A stretch of DNA of 64,000 nt, from positions 1-64,000 of the forward strand of contig NZ_FNAC01000025.1 of the NCBI RefSeq assembly GCF_900101705.1. The letters run 5' to 3'. Under the pieces are notes generated by a model, which made no database searches, was not told where the DNA came from, and saw only the letters and a list, made by a program, of their open reading frames with translations. How positions within the stretch are numbered: the first letter of the stretch is position 1; each line of letters starts with the position of its first letter. Made by a program: the position numbers and the translations under genes. This document shows positions 25,659 through 34,654 of the stretch, piece by piece. This DNA comes from Algoriphagus faecimaris (lineage in GTDB: Bacteria > Bacteroidota > Bacteroidia > Cytophagales > Cyclobacteriaceae).

Positions 25659-26510
25659 ATGCGGAAAATCGAAAAAGCATTTTGTCATCTCAATTTGGAG
25701 ACTGAAAAAAAGTCTGGTAGAATAAAAGATTGGGCTAAGCCCTTTCGAAATGAAGAAATAATCACAAGTGAGCCAATGAAGGTTGAGACCTATGATGAGC
25801 TTGTTGGATTAGTAGCCAGAATTCTCCATTATAATCGGGAACATGTCATTTACTTTAGAGGCCAAGGTGTTGATTACAAAGAAAAAAGTAAATCGACTAT
25901 CCTTCCTTCAATTTATAGGAAAAAGCCACGAGAGAAGGTTCGTGATATTAAAGTTAGGTTTAAAACATTAGAAGAAAAATCAAAAAAGTTGATTGAATGG
26001 CTTGATTTAAAGAAAGTGCCATTTGCAGGAACCCATTTGGTGAAAAAGTATCCAGAAATTGCATGGACAATTCTTCAACATTACGAAGTATGTGACTCCC
26101 CACTTATAGACGTAACGCATTCTCTTCATGTCGCTTGCTCATTTGCTTTAAATGGAAAATCAACTGGAGAATCAGGGATTATATACCTTATAGGCCTCCC
26201 ATGGCAAACTGATGCCATAGGATATGATTCATTTCAAGAATTGGTCAGTTTGCGACTTTTGAGCGTTTGTCCACCATCAGCAAAAAGGCCGTTTTTTCAA
26301 GAAGGTTATTTGGCAGGTCCTTTTCCAAATTATAAACTGAATGAGCCAAGTAGAATAGAGCAATTCGATTTCAATAGACGGATGCTGGCAAAATTTGAAA
26401 TCACTTATAGCGATTCATTCTGGGGGGATGGTTTTGAGATTATTCCGAAACCAAAATTAATGCAAGACAATGATCTATTTACTTTAGAAATGAAAGATTT
26501 AAAGAAGTAG
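25659..26510 (+). CDS. FRG-domain protein
   Basis: The 283-residue protein has IYFRGQGVDYKEKSKSTILP and SIYRK at about residues 60-90, the namesake motif of the FRG domain, then WTILQHYEVCDSPLIDVTHS near 130-150 and SGIIYLIGLP, which fit the rest of the domain. FRG proteins are common in defence islands and are often next to effectors, but their activity is not settled. It starts 4 bases after the NDT/TIR-like gene, so the two are probably co-translated and may act together. The codon third positions are AT-rich, unlike the methyltransferase upstream. Confidence 0.75.
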   Translation: MRKIEKAFCHLNLETEKKSGRIKDWAKPFRNEEIITSEPMKVETYDELVGLVARILHYNREHVIYFRGQGVDYKEKSKSTILPSIYRKKPREKVRDIKVRFKTLEEKSKKLIEWLDLKKVPFAGTHLVKKYPEIAWTILQHYEVCDSPLIDVTHSLHVACSFALNGKSTGESGIIYLIGLPWQTDAIGYDSFQELVSLRLLSVCPPSAKRPFFQEGYLAGPFPNYKLNEPSRIEQFDFNRRMLAKFEITYSDSFWGDGFEIIPKPKLMQDNDLFTLEMKDLKK

Positions 26511-26514
26511 TTAG

Positions 26515-27342
26515 ATGGAAAAGAATAGGAAAAATTGGATACTTAAGAGGGACTCGAGTCTGACAATTTCGGAAAATGAGGCTGTTAGGAGTTGGAATTC
26601 AAATCGAAAGTTTACTGGTAAAAAGGGTGATTTTGTCATTCTATTAGAATATTTTAGCAGAATTTGGGTTTTTTCAAGATTTTGTACAATCAAATCGGTT
26701 GAACTTGGCAAGGATCAAGTTGAAGGTGAAAAAGGGAGAATTATTGTTAGGTTAGACTTGGGGATGGAGTTTGGTATGCTAAAGCCTTTAGAAAATTTTA
26801 AATTTAGTCTGCTGGCAGTTAAAAATTATTCAAATCCAGCTAAGCATTTTAGAACATGGAAAGAAATTACCATAGAAGAATTGAATGCTATACTTTTTGA
26901 TAATGTAGATTTAAAAAGAAGCCTTCTTGGATTTACATTTTATGAGATGCATTTAGAGCATAGGAAAGCATTTTTGAATTTCTTGGGTCTAAGTGATTTT
27001 AGTCAAGACTATATTGTCCATGATCTTGAGAAAATTTTGATAAAGTTAAATGATTATGTTGTTGATTCGATAATAAATCCAGGGCATCAATTTTTAGAAG
27101 GGGTTAAATTGTTTAAGGAAATGTTCGGAAATGAAATCTATTCTAACTTATCAATTGCTGATCATGAAAATAGTGTTAGGGTTACTTATGCAGTTGATCA
27201 AGAAGAAGTGTTAAAAAAATATTTAAATAATCTTGAACAGTATTTTGGTAGTGCTTTTATCAATAGTAAAAATGAATATTCTAATAGAGATGAATACTAT
27301 CGGAAAAGTTTAAAGAGTCCAATTGTTCTTAAAATAAACTGA
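26515..27342 (+). CDS. Hypothetical defence-island protein, 275 residues
   Basis: I do not recognise the family. The N-terminal 100 residues (SWNSNRKFTGKKGDFVILLE, FSRIWVFSRFCTIKSVEL) have the look of a small beta-barrel of the PUA/EVE type that reads bases, but this is weak. The rest is helical and charged, with no membrane segment. The gene is very AT-rich and is joined tightly on both sides (4-base and 1-base gaps), so it belongs to the same transcript as the FRG and nuclease-like genes. Confidence 0.6.
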   Translation: MEKNRKNWILKRDSSLTISENEAVRSWNSNRKFTGKKGDFVILLEYFSRIWVFSRFCTIKSVELGKDQVEGEKGRIIVRLDLGMEFGMLKPLENFKFSLLAVKNYSNPAKHFRTWKEITIEELNAILFDNVDLKRSLLGFTFYEMHLEHRKAFLNFLGLSDFSQDYIVHDLEKILIKLNDYVVDSIINPGHQFLEGVKLFKEMFGNEIYSNLSIADHENSVRVTYAVDQEEVLKKYLNNLEQYFGSAFINSKNEYSNRDEYYRKSLKSPIVLKIN

Positions 27343-27343
27343 T

Positions 27344-27988
27344 ATGGATGTTAATTTGTATAAAGAATCAATAAAAAAAATTACTGTTTGGGATGGAGAT
27401 GGATCTGTCTTTGGTTTTATAGATTCTGGTAGTTTTATGACTGACTATATCTATGAGTTTTATTGTTCAATGGAGATGTTAAATGATTTGTCAGTAAGTC
27501 ATAAAGTTTCAATAGTTCCTGGTGAAAAAGGAATTCATTTTTCAAGAAAAGGAGGGCACAAAATAAATCATGCAAAATTTTTAATTTTTTCTTCAAATGG
27601 GGAGGAATGTTTATTTCAGATTTGTTTGGGCACCGAGATTTATATGAAAGATGGGTATCCCTTTAGAGCAGACATTTCAGTTCAAACTCCTGATGCAGAC
27701 GATTCTCCTAACCAAGAAGCGGTCATTCTAATCCATGATTCTAAATATTCAAGTTTAGATGGAACTATATCTCTCTCGGAAATAAAAGCATTTGCGACTG
27801 ATGTCTCTGATTTTGATGTGCCAAAACCAGATGTTGAGAAATTGATATTTTCAAAATTTCCTTTTTTGAAATTCAACTGTTTGATTTCCAATATTTCAAT
27901 CAATTCAATAAGGAAGAATTATGCTATTGAAAGGAATGTGAAGCAAATTGGAAAATTTTTCCCTGGATCAACAGCTTTGGAGGATTAG
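27344..27988 (+). CDS. Putative restriction-nuclease-like protein, 214 residues
   Basis: No family can be named with confidence. Residues about 90-130 read ICLGTEIYMKDGYPFRADIS, then after a short loop VILIHDSKYS. An acidic residue on one strand (ADIS) followed by xDSK on the next is the pattern of a PD-(D/E)XK active site in which D replaces E. The GTEI and ADIS spacing resembles that of restriction-type proteins found in islands. It starts 1 base after the unknown 275-residue gene, suggesting a stoichiometric pair. The sequence is AT-rich. The nuclease reading is inference. Confidence 0.5.
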   Translation: MDVNLYKESIKKITVWDGDGSVFGFIDSGSFMTDYIYEFYCSMEMLNDLSVSHKVSIVPGEKGIHFSRKGGHKINHAKFLIFSSNGEECLFQICLGTEIYMKDGYPFRADISVQTPDADDSPNQEAVILIHDSKYSSLDGTISLSEIKAFATDVSDFDVPKPDVEKLIFSKFPFLKFNCLISNISINSIRKNYAIERNVKQIGKFFPGSTALED

Positions 27989-27999
27989 GTTTTCAATTT

Positions 28000-28707
28000 A
28001 TGACCAAAGCTCAAAAATTCTTCGACTACTACAATGAGCTGGACAGGCTTTTTGCCAAAGCTTTAAATCAGTCGGATCATATTCCCTTCTCACAGCGGAT
28101 AAAAGACCTTATTCCAAGGAACTCTATTGTTAGAAATTATAAAGATGATCTTTTCCAATTGGGAAATCTCAGGAATGCCAACTCCCATCAGTCGAAAGGA
28201 GGTGTTCCTATCGCAGAGCCCTTTGAAGAGACGGTCCAGTTGATCCAGAAGATTCTGGAAGAGTTCAAAAATCCCAAGCGTGTTATTCCTGCTTTTCAGT
28301 CTGAGGTTTTTACGGTTGTTCGCGGTACTCCTTTGATCGATTTGCTATCGGAGATGAATAAAAAAGATTTCTCTCAAGCTCCAATCTTGGACACAGATGG
28401 GAAAGTGATTGAAGTGGTTTCCACCAACACTGTTTCCCGTTGGCTCTTTGCAGAATATGAGAATCAGTTGATTGATTTGACTGCCGCCAAAATTTCAGAC
28501 TTAATGCCTCATATTGAGACTAAGGAGAATTACGCACTTGTATCCAGGAATACCACGGTTTATGAAGCAGCAGAAATCTACTTGAAGAAGTCCAAAGAAA
28601 AGAAAAGCCAGTTAGACTGCCTGATAATTACCCAAAATGGAAAGGCCTCAGAGAAGCTGATGGGGATAGTATGTATAGAGGATATTGCAGAATATTTGAT
28701 GGATTAA
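28000..28707 (+). CDS. CBS-domain protein of the defence island
   Basis: The 235-residue protein has about 95 N-terminal helical residues (KFFDYYNELDRLFAKALNQS, GNLRNANSHQ) and then two CBS motifs: VVRGTPLIDLLSEMNKKDFS at about 107-126 with APILDTDGKVIEVVS, and VSRNTTVYEAAEIYL with DCLIITQNGK and LMGIVCIEDIAEYLM. CBS pairs bind adenine nucleotides, so this could sense ATP, AMP or a signal nucleotide. The N-terminal part resembles helical domains fused to such sensors in defence loci. It lies between the unknown cargo genes and the McrBC pair. Its partner is not known. Confidence 0.7.
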   Translation: MTKAQKFFDYYNELDRLFAKALNQSDHIPFSQRIKDLIPRNSIVRNYKDDLFQLGNLRNANSHQSKGGVPIAEPFEETVQLIQKILEEFKNPKRVIPAFQSEVFTVVRGTPLIDLLSEMNKKDFSQAPILDTDGKVIEVVSTNTVSRWLFAEYENQLIDLTAAKISDLMPHIETKENYALVSRNTTVYEAAEIYLKKSKEKKSQLDCLIITQNGKASEKLMGIVCIEDIAEYLMD

Positions 28708-28719
28708 AATAGACCAATT

Positions 28720-30222
28720 ATGAAAATTTGGAGAATAGGCTCCCAATGGGGAAAGCAAATTGACCTTATTGATATTTTTCGAGAACAAAAACTGGCATTT
28801 GCTGGGTCTGAAGTTCAAGCATTAATACTTGGGGTTTCAGCTGGTGATTTGTTATGTATTACTAAAGGCCAATCAATAGAAGCAATAGGAAGAATTAGTA
28901 AAATTGAAGATTTGGGAATAGTAAACCCTGCTCTTGCGAGTCAATTTGATTACGTGAAAGCATTATTGCTAAATGAATTACATTTCCTAAAAGATTTTAA
29001 CTTACCTATGCAGTCATATGGTGGGCAAGGGAAGCAATTTCACGAAGTTCATGGCAATTACTTCAATTTAATTAAGGACTTATTTTTCAAAATTGAGACT
29101 ATGTTGACTAAAATAAATGCAATAGACCTCCTTAAATACAAAAAGCAGATTATCCTTCAAGGCCCTCCTGGTACAGGGAAAACCAGATTGGCTAAGGAGA
29201 TTGCGAAACAGTTGGTTTTGCCACTTAGTAGAGCCGAGCTTATTCGGAAAGTTATTCGGAAATATCTTATCTCAGGACTGGTTGTGCCAATGAGCCAAGC
29301 AAATAAGTCGGTTGAAGTATTGGTCGTTAATGAGGATAATTTTAAGATTAGAAAACCTGCAGGAGATGAAACTTCTCAGACTGTAAAAAGTGTTTACGAT
29401 GTTTTGGAAAGGGGAGAATTCACTACGACAGGCGGTGATTCCTACCACATAGCTTTAGCAAAATACCTAAATGAAATTCTATTAAAGATTAGTCCTGGAG
29501 AGGCAAAGCTTATTCAATTCCATCCGGCTTATACTTATGAGGATTTTGTACGTGGCATTGTTGTAGAATCAAATGAAGATAAGCAAGTAGAATATAAAGT
29601 CGTTAATAAGGCTCTGGCTGATTTTGCCCAAAAGGCGCTTAATAATGAATTTTCCCACTACGTACTAATTATCGATGAAATTAACAGAGCCAATTTGCCT
29701 TCTGTTCTTGGTGAGTTGATATATGCACTGGAATATAGATTTGATCCGGAAAAGCCCGAAGAAACGAGTGTGGAAAGCATGTATTCCCTAATGGATGAGG
29801 GAGAGTCTGAAGTTTCGAAAGGTAGAATCCTCAGGTTACCCAATAACTTGTTCATCATCGGCACTATGAACACGGCCGATCGAAGCGTGGGACATATTGA
29901 TTATGCGATACGGAGAAGATTTGCATTTGTAGATGTTCATCCAAGTGATCAGCCCATTCGAGAGGTAGTTAAAGATCCCCAAACTCAAGCGAAGGCGCTC
30001 GATTTGTTCCAAAAAGTAAGTTTACTATTCCAACAGGAATATTTGAACTCAGATTTCAAAGTAGAGGATGTTCAGCTGGGCCATAGCTATTTCTTGGCCG
30101 AAGATGAGGCTACATTAAAGCTCAAGCTTGATTTTGAAATTAAGCCTTTGTTAATGGAATATGTCAAGGATGGCATTCTCAATGAGAAAGCATCCGAAAA
30201 AATTAAAGAGCTTTCATTGTAA
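28720..30222 (+). CDS. mcrB: McrB-like AAA+ GTPase
   Basis: The 500-residue protein has Walker A GPPGTGKT at 148-155, Walker B LIIDEINRAN near 318-327 and GTMNTADRSVGHIDYAIRRR near 385-404. The MNTAD signature is specific to the McrB branch of AAA+ proteins, which uses GTP. The N-terminal 100 residues (GDLLCITKGQSIEAIGRISK) look like a PUA/EVE-type base reader, which would bring the motor to modified DNA. It pairs with the McrC gene 2 bases downstream, making a type IV restriction motor and nuclease. The N-terminal reading is inference; the AAA+ call is strong. Confidence 0.88.
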   Translation: MKIWRIGSQWGKQIDLIDIFREQKLAFAGSEVQALILGVSAGDLLCITKGQSIEAIGRISKIEDLGIVNPALASQFDYVKALLLNELHFLKDFNLPMQSYGGQGKQFHEVHGNYFNLIKDLFFKIETMLTKINAIDLLKYKKQIILQGPPGTGKTRLAKEIAKQLVLPLSRAELIRKVIRKYLISGLVVPMSQANKSVEVLVVNEDNFKIRKPAGDETSQTVKSVYDVLERGEFTTTGGDSYHIALAKYLNEILLKISPGEAKLIQFHPAYTYEDFVRGIVVESNEDKQVEYKVVNKALADFAQKALNNEFSHYVLIIDEINRANLPSVLGELIYALEYRFDPEKPEETSVESMYSLMDEGESEVSKGRILRLPNNLFIIGTMNTADRSVGHIDYAIRRRFAFVDVHPSDQPIREVVKDPQTQAKALDLFQKVSLLFQQEYLNSDFKVEDVQLGHSYFLAEDEATLKLKLDFEIKPLLMEYVKDGILNEKASEKIKELSL

Positions 30223-30224
30223 AG

Positions 30225-31517
30225 ATGAGGAAGATTTTCCGGGAACATAGCAAGTCAGTGGTTGAGGCTCCAATAGAAGGGAAGTGGATTTCAGATATTC
30301 TATTTCTTAATCGGACCGAGGCGAAGTGTGCTCGGTTTTTTCAGGAGTTTGGAAATCACTTTTTGGAATGCTCCTACTATGTCGGTGCAGATTGGTTTCC
30401 TCATCGGGAAAAAGAGTGGTTCTACGTAGAATCCAAGCTCAATAAGAATTACAATCAAACTTCTGGTGAGGAAGAAAAGGGAATCAATGAGAACAAAGAC
30501 CTTGTAGAAGTCGATGTGCTCAAAATGCTGTTCGACGCCCTTCAGGAACCTGAAGTTCGAGAGCATACCACTGAGCTTTTTGAGATCAAGTTTGATAGCG
30601 AATGGATTCCCCTGAGGCGTAAGCAGGACTTGATTTCTCCTTTGATTATGATCCAATTCCTGAATCTGGTCAAGGATATTGTCCGAAAGGGATTGAAGAA
30701 AAGTTACTATCGAGTTGAAGAAAACCTCTATGCTAAAGTCAAGGGGAAAGTCCTGGTCGGGCAGACCATCAAGCAGAATCTGGTCAAAAACAAGAACCTG
30801 AATACTGTCTGCCAATACGAGCAGTTTGGTGTCAACGGGATTGAAAATAGGATCCTAAAAAAGACTTTGGTCTACATCAAGCGCTACCTGTCTACCTACA
30901 AGGAATTATCCCATGCTTCTTATTTCCAAGAATCTTTCAATTACATTCAGCCGGCATTCTTGGACGTTTCCGAGGAAGTGAGTTTGAATGACATCAAGCA
31001 TCTCAAGTTTAATCCTTTCTACAAGAATTACGAGAAGGCGATCGAACTGGCCAAGCTAATCCTACAGCGCTTCAGCTATAACCTCAATTCCATCCAAGAT
31101 CAGGAAACGATCCTTACTCCGCCTTTTTGGATTGATATGAGCAAGCTGTTTGAATTGTATGTGTTGGGTAAGTTGAAAAACACATTCGGAAAAGACCTTC
31201 AGTATTTGGTCAGTACCTACGGGAATGAATTAGATTTCCTATTATCAGATGGTGATGATTCCATAGTGATAGATGCCAAATACAAGCCCAGTTATTCAGT
31301 CTATGTGAATCATCAGGATATCCGGCAAGTCAGTGGGTATTCAAGACTTCGCCGAATCAGAGAAAAAGTAAAGGTTTCGCCTGAGAAAATGCTGGATTGC
31401 GTTATTATTTATCCCGATTTGGAGAATGGAATTGATTCAATCACCAATCTCCGGTCCGTTCCGATTAAAGAATATGAGAAGGTGTGGAAGGTAGGAGTGA
31501 GTTTGCCTTTTAAGTGA
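30225..31517 (+). CDS. mcrC: McrC-like nuclease subunit
   Basis: The 430-residue protein has the McrC layout: a strand-rich N-terminal half that docks on the McrB ring, then a PD-(D/E)XK nuclease at about residues 331-355 (ELDFLLSDGDDSIVIDAKYK). YVNHQDIRQVSGYSRLRRIR follows, where McrC proteins have a conserved Q. It is the last gene of the island and starts 2 bases after McrB. The GC content rises again compared with the cargo genes. With McrB it should cut DNA carrying modified bases, and it must tolerate the local methyltransferase mark. Confidence 0.85.
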   Translation: MRKIFREHSKSVVEAPIEGKWISDILFLNRTEAKCARFFQEFGNHFLECSYYVGADWFPHREKEWFYVESKLNKNYNQTSGEEEKGINENKDLVEVDVLKMLFDALQEPEVREHTTELFEIKFDSEWIPLRRKQDLISPLIMIQFLNLVKDIVRKGLKKSYYRVEENLYAKVKGKVLVGQTIKQNLVKNKNLNTVCQYEQFGVNGIENRILKKTLVYIKRYLSTYKELSHASYFQESFNYIQPAFLDVSEEVSLNDIKHLKFNPFYKNYEKAIELAKLILQRFSYNLNSIQDQETILTPPFWIDMSKLFELYVLGKLKNTFGKDLQYLVSTYGNELDFLLSDGDDSIVIDAKYKPSYSVYVNHQDIRQVSGYSRLRRIREKVKVSPEKMLDCVIIYPDLENGIDSITNLRSVPIKEYEKVWKVGVSLPFK

Positions 31518-31835
31518 GTAAATTTAATGTTACAGATGCTTAATAAGAGTCCTATCGCCAAGGCGTATGGAAAGTACTAATTCAAAGGAAGACTTGGTTA
31601 AGTTCTACTCTGCATTGGAAGGCTTTTGGTGGGTAAATTAAATTAGTATTCAAGCCCTTTGAGAGCCCAGCTCCGAATTGCAAATTTTCCCATTAATATG
31701 AGTGATTTCATAAGGGAGTAGGTTCAGGGTATATAGAAGAAACAACTTTTTTAGTCTTTTAAAATCATCAATTTTTTTCAAAAGTTGATCAAAATGTTTT
31801 CCAAAAATATATAAATATCTGATTTACAATTATGT
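31518..31835. other. Non-coding tail of the defence island
   Basis: No frame has coding character. The stretch is AT-rich toward its right end and leads into the tRNA-like fragment. No integrase or transposase remnant could be read here. Confidence 0.45.
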
Positions 31836-31855
31836 TTCGAGTCCAATCCCCGCTA
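31836..31855 (+). other. tRNA 3'-end-like fragment, possible attachment scar
   Basis: TTCGAGT (31836-31842) looks like a T-loop, CCAAT (31843-31847) the 3' side of the T-stem, CCCCGCT (31848-31854) the 3' side of an acceptor stem, then A as discriminator. The 5' T-stem partner and the rest of a tRNA are absent. A strong terminator follows 5 bases later. A displaced tRNA 3' end with its terminator is the usual mark left by an integrase-borne island. The pairing acceptor strand would be AGCGGGG, which could suit an initiator tRNA, but this is a guess. Confidence 0.45.
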
Positions 31856-31860
31856 CTATG

Positions 31861-31891
31861 AAGCCGATCAGAAATGATCGGCTTTTTTTTT
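31861..31891 (+). terminator. Strong terminator after the tRNA-like fragment
   Basis: AAGCCGATCA (31861-31870) pairs perfectly with TGATCGGCTT (31875-31884) around a GAAA tetraloop, followed by a run of T to 31891. It is a textbook intrinsic terminator, correctly placed for a tRNA whose 3' end lies just before it. Confidence 0.88.
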
Positions 31892-31990
31892 GTGATCTAT
31901 TTTTATGAAACTTAAAATAAGAGGATGATATCCTCAATTTTTTTCAAAAAAAATCGGAATTTGAAAAGAAAATAGCTTCCCTTTTCCAAA

Positions 31991-33007
31991 ATGAATTTTT
32001 ATAAGGTACTTGATTCTGTCGCTGCCATGGAGGTGGATGAACTCGAGAAATTATTGGATTTCAATCTAATTTATGGGGGCATCAGGGCTGATATATTTCT
32101 AGAAAAGCTTGCTGAGGTGTTTTCCATGTTTAATCATTGTGGTGATCAATTTCTTGAAACTCAACCTGTCGAATGTTGCTCCATGAGCTGTACTAATGGA
32201 GTGAAGCAGTTGGCCTATAAATTTATTGGCAAAAAATCCAATGCCGCTACCTATCTCCGCTTTTTAGTGGTACCTGAAATTGGCTCAGAGCAATATGAGA
32301 TTAAAGATATAAGTACTTGTTTTTCCTATAATTGCGATAGGTCGAAGTCAGCTATTCAAGCCTGTTTTCTTCTTGATTTATATGAAGACGATTATCAAGA
32401 CTATGGTTTGAGTCTGGAATTTGAAGTCTATAAAAGAGCAGCTAAAAAAGCTCAGCGGCAATTTGATTCCTTGGCTAGTGAAATAGAGCAAGCTTGGTGG
32501 ATGAAATGGATACAGGAAAATCAGGCTACTTATTCTTTTCTGAATGCCCACTATGATTCTGAGATTTTTTCTTGGTCTAAGTTTCTGCGAACTTTTCGAA
32601 GAATACGAAAGGATATGAGAATGATAGAAAATCTAACCCAACCAAACTTCTTATCCCTAGTCAATCAGGGAGATGAACTTCCTGATGAGCAACTCACACA
32701 TCTAATTCTCTATGTGGAGCGGACCCTGTCTCAGTTTAAGCCCTATGAAAGTCTAATTTTCGATTGGGAAGATGACAGAAAGGTATGCTATTTCAAAGGT
32801 AAAAACGCTTTTCTTGCAGGTGAGATTTTTTCTGGGTTTGTGTATGTTCGGGATTGGTTTAAGCATCATCAAAAAGCCCTCTTAGGGGATTTGGATCGCT
32901 GCAAAGGCTATGATTTCAGCCAGAGTGATTTCCGTTTTTTTGATCGGTACGAGGGAAACTGGTCAGGGACTTTGACGGGAAAATTGGGCGGTGCTCAATT
33001 AATCTAA
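31991..33007 (+). CDS. Hypothetical protein with Cys cluster, 338 residues
   Basis: I do not recognise the family. The protein is soluble and has no signal peptide. Residues about 55-75 contain ECCSMSC, and near 110 there is STCFSYNCDRSKSAIQACF, so several Cys could bind a metal. The middle is helical with many aromatic residues (AWWMKWIQENQATYSF). The ATG at 31991 has a weak leader with a run of A. It is the first gene after the tRNA-like scar, so it may belong to the older chromosome. No neighbour suggests its role. Confidence 0.55.
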   Translation: MNFYKVLDSVAAMEVDELEKLLDFNLIYGGIRADIFLEKLAEVFSMFNHCGDQFLETQPVECCSMSCTNGVKQLAYKFIGKKSNAATYLRFLVVPEIGSEQYEIKDISTCFSYNCDRSKSAIQACFLLDLYEDDYQDYGLSLEFEVYKRAAKKAQRQFDSLASEIEQAWWMKWIQENQATYSFLNAHYDSEIFSWSKFLRTFRRIRKDMRMIENLTQPNFLSLVNQGDELPDEQLTHLILYVERTLSQFKPYESLIFDWEDDRKVCYFKGKNAFLAGEIFSGFVYVRDWFKHHQKALLGDLDRCKGYDFSQSDFRFFDRYEGNWSGTLTGKLGGAQLI

Positions 33008-33105
33008 AGAACGCTATCATCAGAATAGGATCTATCGCACCTCGATTAATTTGTGTTAAGTAAAAAACAGGTTTGCTGGTATTAGAGGATGCGACACAAG
33101 GACTT

Positions 33106-33146
33106 GTTTAAGGAAAAAAAGGGAGACAAACTCTTGCCTCCCCTTA
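33106..33146 (-). terminator. Possible terminator of the lipoprotein gene
   Basis: Read on the minus strand, an AGGGGAG arm is followed by a CTCCCT arm and a run of seven T. It lies about 115 bases after the stop of the minus-strand lipoprotein gene. The loop is long, so the call is weak. Confidence 0.35.
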
Positions 33147-33259
33147 ATCAAAAAGTCCCCAACAAATTGGTGAAAAATTTCTTTTTAATCTCTTCAAATA
33201 GGATTTTTAGGATTGGTAGAAAATCCCTCAATAGCGCTCCATAATTGAATCAAGCCTAT

Positions 33260-33703
33260 CTACCTCATGATGTTGATATTGGTAAACTTTCCGTTGGCGA
33301 TGGTCACCTCGGGCCCGGTTCCAGTCATAGGGCTGGCTTTGAAAGCAAAAGTTCCAGATACCTTGTCTCCCTCTATGCTGCTGATAGTGAGTGTTCCTGA
33401 GCTGGCACTGTACACGAGTTGATTAGCGGTAGTCCAAATGGCCTTTCCTGCAAGATCGAAATTTCCTGTCCGCTCGGCATCAAGTGTCAGGGCAATATTA
33501 GACCGATCGGTAGCACCTGCCCCGATGGCAAATACCGTAAATCCACCCACAGTGGTAATCCGGCTGTTTCCAGAAGCTTTCCAGGCTTGCCCGTCGATGG
33601 TGGCTTCTACATTGAGTGAACCCTGAGGGATTTCGTCATCCTTATCAGGACAAGCGAAAAAGACAAAGGCCAACAGGCCTAAAAGTAGTGATCGTAGTTT
33701 CAT
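33260..33703 (-). CDS. Small secreted lipoprotein, DUF6252-like
   Basis: The 147-residue protein starts MKLRSLLLGLLAFVFFACPD, a lipoprotein signal with the modified Cys at residue 18. The mature part begins with a charged linker and then NVEATIDGQAWKASGNSRIT. The phrase ATIDGQ-W is typical of small Bacteroidota lipoproteins of the DUF6252 kind, predicted to be beta-sandwiches on the outer membrane. The rest is made of short strands with Gly and Thr, ending VTIANGKFTNINI. No partner gene lies nearby. Family assignment is by general look. Confidence 0.65.
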   Translation of the reverse strand: MKLRSLLLGLLAFVFFACPDKDDEIPQGSLNVEATIDGQAWKASGNSRITTVGGFTVFAIGAGATDRSNIALTLDAERTGNFDLAGKAIWTTANQLVYSASSGTLTISSIEGDKVSGTFAFKASPMTGTGPEVTIANGKFTNINIMR

Positions 33704-34310
33704 AGTATTTTTTTATGGCAAGATGGGGAGGAAGAAGGAGAGGTGAAATCCCCTAAAGTGGGTATTTGTGATCAGTGGCAGTGGGTATTTAAAAATCTCA
33801 TTTGGCAAAAAGAGCTTAGCCACGAATTCAAGAATAGGTTTTATTTCTCCAAGGGGATCGAATTAATTACGGAATTCGTTTTCCGAAAGGAAAATTCGAT
33901 AAAATTCTTTTTTCAAAAATTGAACAAACAGAAAAGATTTAGAGGAATTAACAACCATCTTACTTTTCTGGTTATACCACGACTTTAATGAAAAGACCTA
34001 AAAAATAAGCTCTATTAAAATCGGTAAATTGTCATTTTATCAACGGAATAGTTTGAATTGGACTGGGATCTTTTGGTTATTGGGCCCTTCGGGATTTTCG
34101 GTTTTGGAGTGCTTTGCAAACCCGTTAAGAAAATGACTTAGTCCCGAACTTGATTCGGGAATCCAGTCATTTTTAGGGTGGCAAAGCAGGACAAAATTCC
34201 GCTGTGCACCAAGTTGTAACATGTAGAAAACGATACTAGCGGAAAGAAAAGAACGGGGCCAAGACTTTTGGATACTTTTGGTCTTCAAAAGTATCAAAGA
34301 AAAAAGATTT

Positions 34311-34339
34311 AAAAAGCTTAAGATCAGGCTAAGCTTTTT
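34311..34339. terminator. Terminator-like hairpin without an adjoining gene
   Basis: AAAAAGCTTA (34311-34320) and TAAGCTTTTT (34330-34339) form a perfect 10-bp stem with a 9-base loop and A/T runs on both sides. No gene ends nearby on either strand, so it may be left from a lost gene. Confidence 0.45.
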
Positions 34340-34654
34340 AGTTTAGCCCAAATCATTTTCACACCTTTTTTGCCTCGCCTTACAAACCAAAACAAAAAGG
34401 TATAAAGTCATTTACCTATTGGAAAGACTACCTATTCATTCATAAATTCATAAAACTAAAATTGCGGACTAAACTTGTCCTCTCATTAAATTAAGGGTAG
34501 AACCACCTTTCTAAAGCCCAAAAAATTCGTGCATTAGTGGCAAAAAAAAAGCCTGGCCACAAATGAATTATGGTCTCTTTTAATTTCATTGATACCGCAC
34601 AATAAAAAACAGAATTATTTGTGGAAAAAATAGTAACCTAATCCAAAAAAAGAA

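Noticed and set aside
34040-34297. Minus-strand 85-codon frame with RNFVLLCHPKNDWIPES
   Set aside because: It has the character of translated dispersed repeat sequence rather than a gene: it includes the TCCCGAA/TTCGGGA palindrome and part of the hairpin at 34271-34295, and no domain was recognised.
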